A stretch of DNA of 64,000 bases, taken from the NCBI GenBank assembly GCA_009780855.1, contig WQZG01000001.1:1-64000 (forward strand). The letters are read 5' to 3'. A program made the translations under genes and the position numbers. The number at the start of each line of letters is the position of its first letter. Within the stretch, counting starts at the first letter, position 1. The notes under the pieces are model-generated. The model had not been told where the DNA came from. It saw only the letters and a program-made list of their open reading frames with translations, and did not search any database. This DNA comes from Treponema sp. GTDB lineage: Bacteria; Spirochaetota; Spirochaetia; Treponematales; Breznakiellaceae. Shown one piece after another: positions 62,258 through 64,000 of the stretch.

Positions 62258-62286
62258 TTGCGAATCCGTCCGCAAAGTTTTATAAT
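62258..62286 (+). promoter_or_regulatory. Promoter of the phosphofructokinase gene
   Basis: TTGCGA (4/6) and a consensus TATAAT (62281-62286) are 17 bases apart, 35 bases before the ATG at 62321, which has AAAAGGAAAA. Confidence 0.55.
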
Positions 62287-62320
62287 ATAAAAAATTAATT
62301 TTACATAAAAAGGAAAATTT

Positions 62321-63664
62321 ATGGCCGCAAATTTTGATTTTACCATAGATGAACTGGGCAACCGCAACATAAGATCTCCGATTGCCATGTCAACAACCAG
62401 GGGCGATTTGGTCGCGAATTATGTTACGGACAAGCAGTATGTACGGTATCAGACCGAAGTAAAAGTCGGGGCGCAGGCGCCGCTCAAACGGAGCCATATC
62501 CTGGAATGTGCAGGCCCCCGGGAAATGATTTATTTTACTCCGGCCCATGTACACGCGGGCATAGTTACCTGCGGCGGCCTTTGCCCGGGCCTCAATGACG
62601 TAATCCGCTCGGTGACCCGCTGTCTCTGGTACCGTTACGGGGTAAAACGAATTTCCGGCATTCAGTATGGATACAAGGGATTTCTGCCCGAATATCAATA
62701 CGGAATCAAACGCCTGGATCCGGATGTTGTCGACGACATCCATAAACTCGGGGGCACCTTCCTGGGCAGTTCGCGCGGCGGCGGCAGGGAAACCGCCAAG
62801 ATTGTTGACGCAATTGAACAGCTAAATCTCAACATGCTTTTTACAATCGGCGGAGACGGTACCCAGCACGGAAGTCTGGAAATCGCCGAGGAAATGGAAA
62901 GACGCAAGCTTAAAATCGCCCTGGTAGGAATTCCAAAAACCGTTGACAATGACTTCGCCATAATCCAGAAATCATTCGGTTTTGATACCGCCGTTGACAA
63001 GGCTGTTGAAGTTGTCGCGGCAGCGCACATGGAAGCAAATTCCGCGATAAACGGAATCGGCCTGGTAAAGGTAATGGGACGTGAATCCGGTTTTATCGCG
63101 GCGCATACGGCCCTTGCCAGCCACGAAGTCAATTTCGTCCTTATTCCTGAAGTTCCCTTTAACCTTGAAGGCTACAACGGTTTCCTGACACACCTTGAAA
63201 AACGTATGATGAACCGCCACCACGCGGTCATCGTTATCGCCGAAGGCGCGATGCAGGATCAGCTTATGACCGACAAGAAGACAGACGCCAGCGGCAATCC
63301 CAAGATGGCAGATGTGGGCGTTTATCTGCGTGACAGAATCAACAAATATTTTGACGAAAAAAAGATTGAAATTAACCTCAAATATATCGATCCCAGTTAT
63401 ATAATCCGTTCCGCTCCCGCAAATCCATCTGATTCCATTTACTGCGAGAGGCTGGGAAACGCGGCGGTCCACGCGGCAATGGCGGGCAAAACCAAAATGA
63501 TCATCGGGCTGGTAAACAACGAATTTGTCCACGTGCCGATCAAGGCGGTAATTTCCTCCAGAAACCAGGTCGATCCCGAGGGCAACCTGTGGCGGGATAC
63601 ACTGGACGCCACGCATCAGCCCGCGCTGATGGTTAACCAGTTTACAGAAACCAAAACAAAATAA
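62321..63664 (+). CDS. pfkA: 6-phosphofructokinase, spirochaetal/kinetoplastid long type
   Basis: This makes fructose 1,6-bisphosphate in glycolysis. The 447-residue enzyme has [25 protein letters not shown] and the catalytic PKTVDNDF, plus [13 protein letters not shown] and the EGAMQDQ region. The Gly of GGDGT fits ATP use, and the Lys of PKTVDND is found in PPi-PFKs and in ATP-PFKs of this group, so ATP is more likely. The length and motifs match the Borrelia BB0727-type family. It is followed 36 bases later by the LarA-like gene. Confidence 0.93.
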   Translation: MAANFDFTIDELGNRNIRSPIAMSTTRGDLVANYVTDKQYVRYQTEVKVGAQAPLKRSHILECAGPREMIYFTPAHVHAGIVTCGGLCPGLNDVIRSVTRCLWYRYGVKRISGIQYGYKGFLPEYQYGIKRLDPDVVDDIHKLGGTFLGSSRGGGRETAKIVDAIEQLNLNMLFTIGGDGTQHGSLEIAEEMERRKLKIALVGIPKTVDNDFAIIQKSFGFDTAVDKAVEVVAAAHMEANSAINGIGLVKVMGRESGFIAAHTALASHEVNFVLIPEVPFNLEGYNGFLTHLEKRMMNRHHAVIVIAEGAMQDQLMTDKKTDASGNPKMADVGVYLRDRINKYFDEKKIEINLKYIDPSYIIRSAPANPSDSIYCERLGNAAVHAAMAGKTKMIIGLVNNEFVHVPIKAVISSRNQVDPEGNLWRDTLDATHQPALMVNQFTETKTK

Positions 63665-63700
63665 TTTCTGTGATAAAGTAATTTTATTAAGGTGTGTACG

Positions 63701-64000
63701 ATGGAACAAAAAACTTATATAGCCAGGGGCGGCCCTGATTTGGAATTATCGGAGAAGGAAGCCGGTGAGTTACTGGCCGGCGTTCTTTCGCAGGCTCTTG
63801 CGGATAATAAAAACTCCGGGCCGGTCCTGATACTTCCTCCGGACATTACCCGGTTTTACTCCAGGGCCGGTTACCTGACCGATATTGCCTCAGGCGTTCT
63901 GGGCTCCAGGCTTGGGGCGGTGATGCCGGCGCTTGGCACCCACATGGCTATGACCCCGGAAGAAATCAAAAGGATGTTTCCCAAAACACCGGCCGGAAAA
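63701..64000 (+). CDS. LarA-like (DUF2088) protein, N-terminal part; cut by window end
   Basis: The frame starts with ATG at 63701 after AAGGTG and runs off the window. The 100 residues include MEQKTYIARGGPDLELSEKE, VLILPPDITRFYSRAG and the typical PALGTHMAMTPEEIKRMF. This is the N-terminal domain of the nickel-dependent lactate racemase family or its relatives of unknown substrate. The missing C-terminal part would tell which. Confidence 0.8.
   Translation, partial: MEQKTYIARGGPDLELSEKEAGELLAGVLSQALADNKNSGPVLILPPDITRFYSRAGYLTDIASGVLGSRLGAVMPALGTHMAMTPEEIKRMFPKTPAGK

Noticed and set aside
62972-63709. 245-codon minus-strand ORF inside the phosphofructokinase gene
   Set aside because: It is antisense to a conserved enzyme with no sign of its own coding.

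Overview
The window reads as chromosomal DNA of a spirochaete, most likely a Treponema and perhaps a termite-gut type. This rests on family recognition, not on a database search. Indicators are a NadD-YqeK fusion, a phosphofructokinase like the 447-residue Borrelia enzyme, tandem beta-propeller lipoproteins with a Cys-x-Asn-Pro-Phe-Phe-Pro start, a FlhB/FlhA-derived soluble protein, and alanine-rich insertions in housekeeping enzymes. Most of the window is ordinary core genome. One ~10 kb integrated element sits inside it.

1-12.6 kb: a tight minus-strand block runs tRNA-Gln, L25, TilS, FtsH, a secreted protein of unknown role, an HtrA-like lipoprotein, a FlhB/FlhA-like fusion and LepA, most genes touching or overlapping. 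Upstream lie SpoVG and IspE. A very acidic 93-residue protein is divergent from ispE behind a promoter that overlaps a parS-like palindrome.

12.9-17.8 kb: a ribosome and envelope operon on the minus strand, L21-Prp-L27-ObgE-NadD/YqeK-LCP-RsfS. Then come an aldo/keto reductase between two simple-sequence regions, a hybrid histidine kinase, ArgS, a broken AlbA_2 gene with a 5x10 bp repeat, two spirochaetal proteins of unclear role, and UvrC.

28.9-36.4 kb: an orphan corrinoid protein is coupled through a CTG start to a RamA-like reductive activator. It is followed by a 2-hydroxyacid dehydrogenase, a small barrel-like secreted protein, two tandem beta-propeller lipoproteins and MntP.

36.5-46.3 kb: an accessory sugar region holds a binding-protein/two-permease ABC importer, a divergent membrane-bound AraC regulator, a second hybrid kinase, and an AlbA_2/ATPase regulator behind a 26-residue leader ORF. 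Fragments of the tRNA-fMet 3' end lie at both sides of this region.

46.4-56.5 kb: an element inserted in the initiator tRNA gene, bounded by a 42 bp exact direct repeat. Its tRNA-proximal half (integrase, Xis-like HTH, replication-like protein, small terminase subunit) resembles a phage satellite. Its distal half looks plasmid-like: a ParA/ribbon-helix-helix/toxin/antitoxin operon, a second tyrosine recombinase and four copies of a 13 bp motif. The integrase gene is frameshifted, and an FGE-sulfatase gene remnant lies inside.

56.6-64 kb: core metabolism resumes with an enolase-superfamily enzyme, a TcdA-like and a TtcA-like tRNA-modification pair, a hydantoinase/oxoprolinase protein, purine nucleoside phosphorylase, phosphofructokinase and the start of a LarA-like protein.
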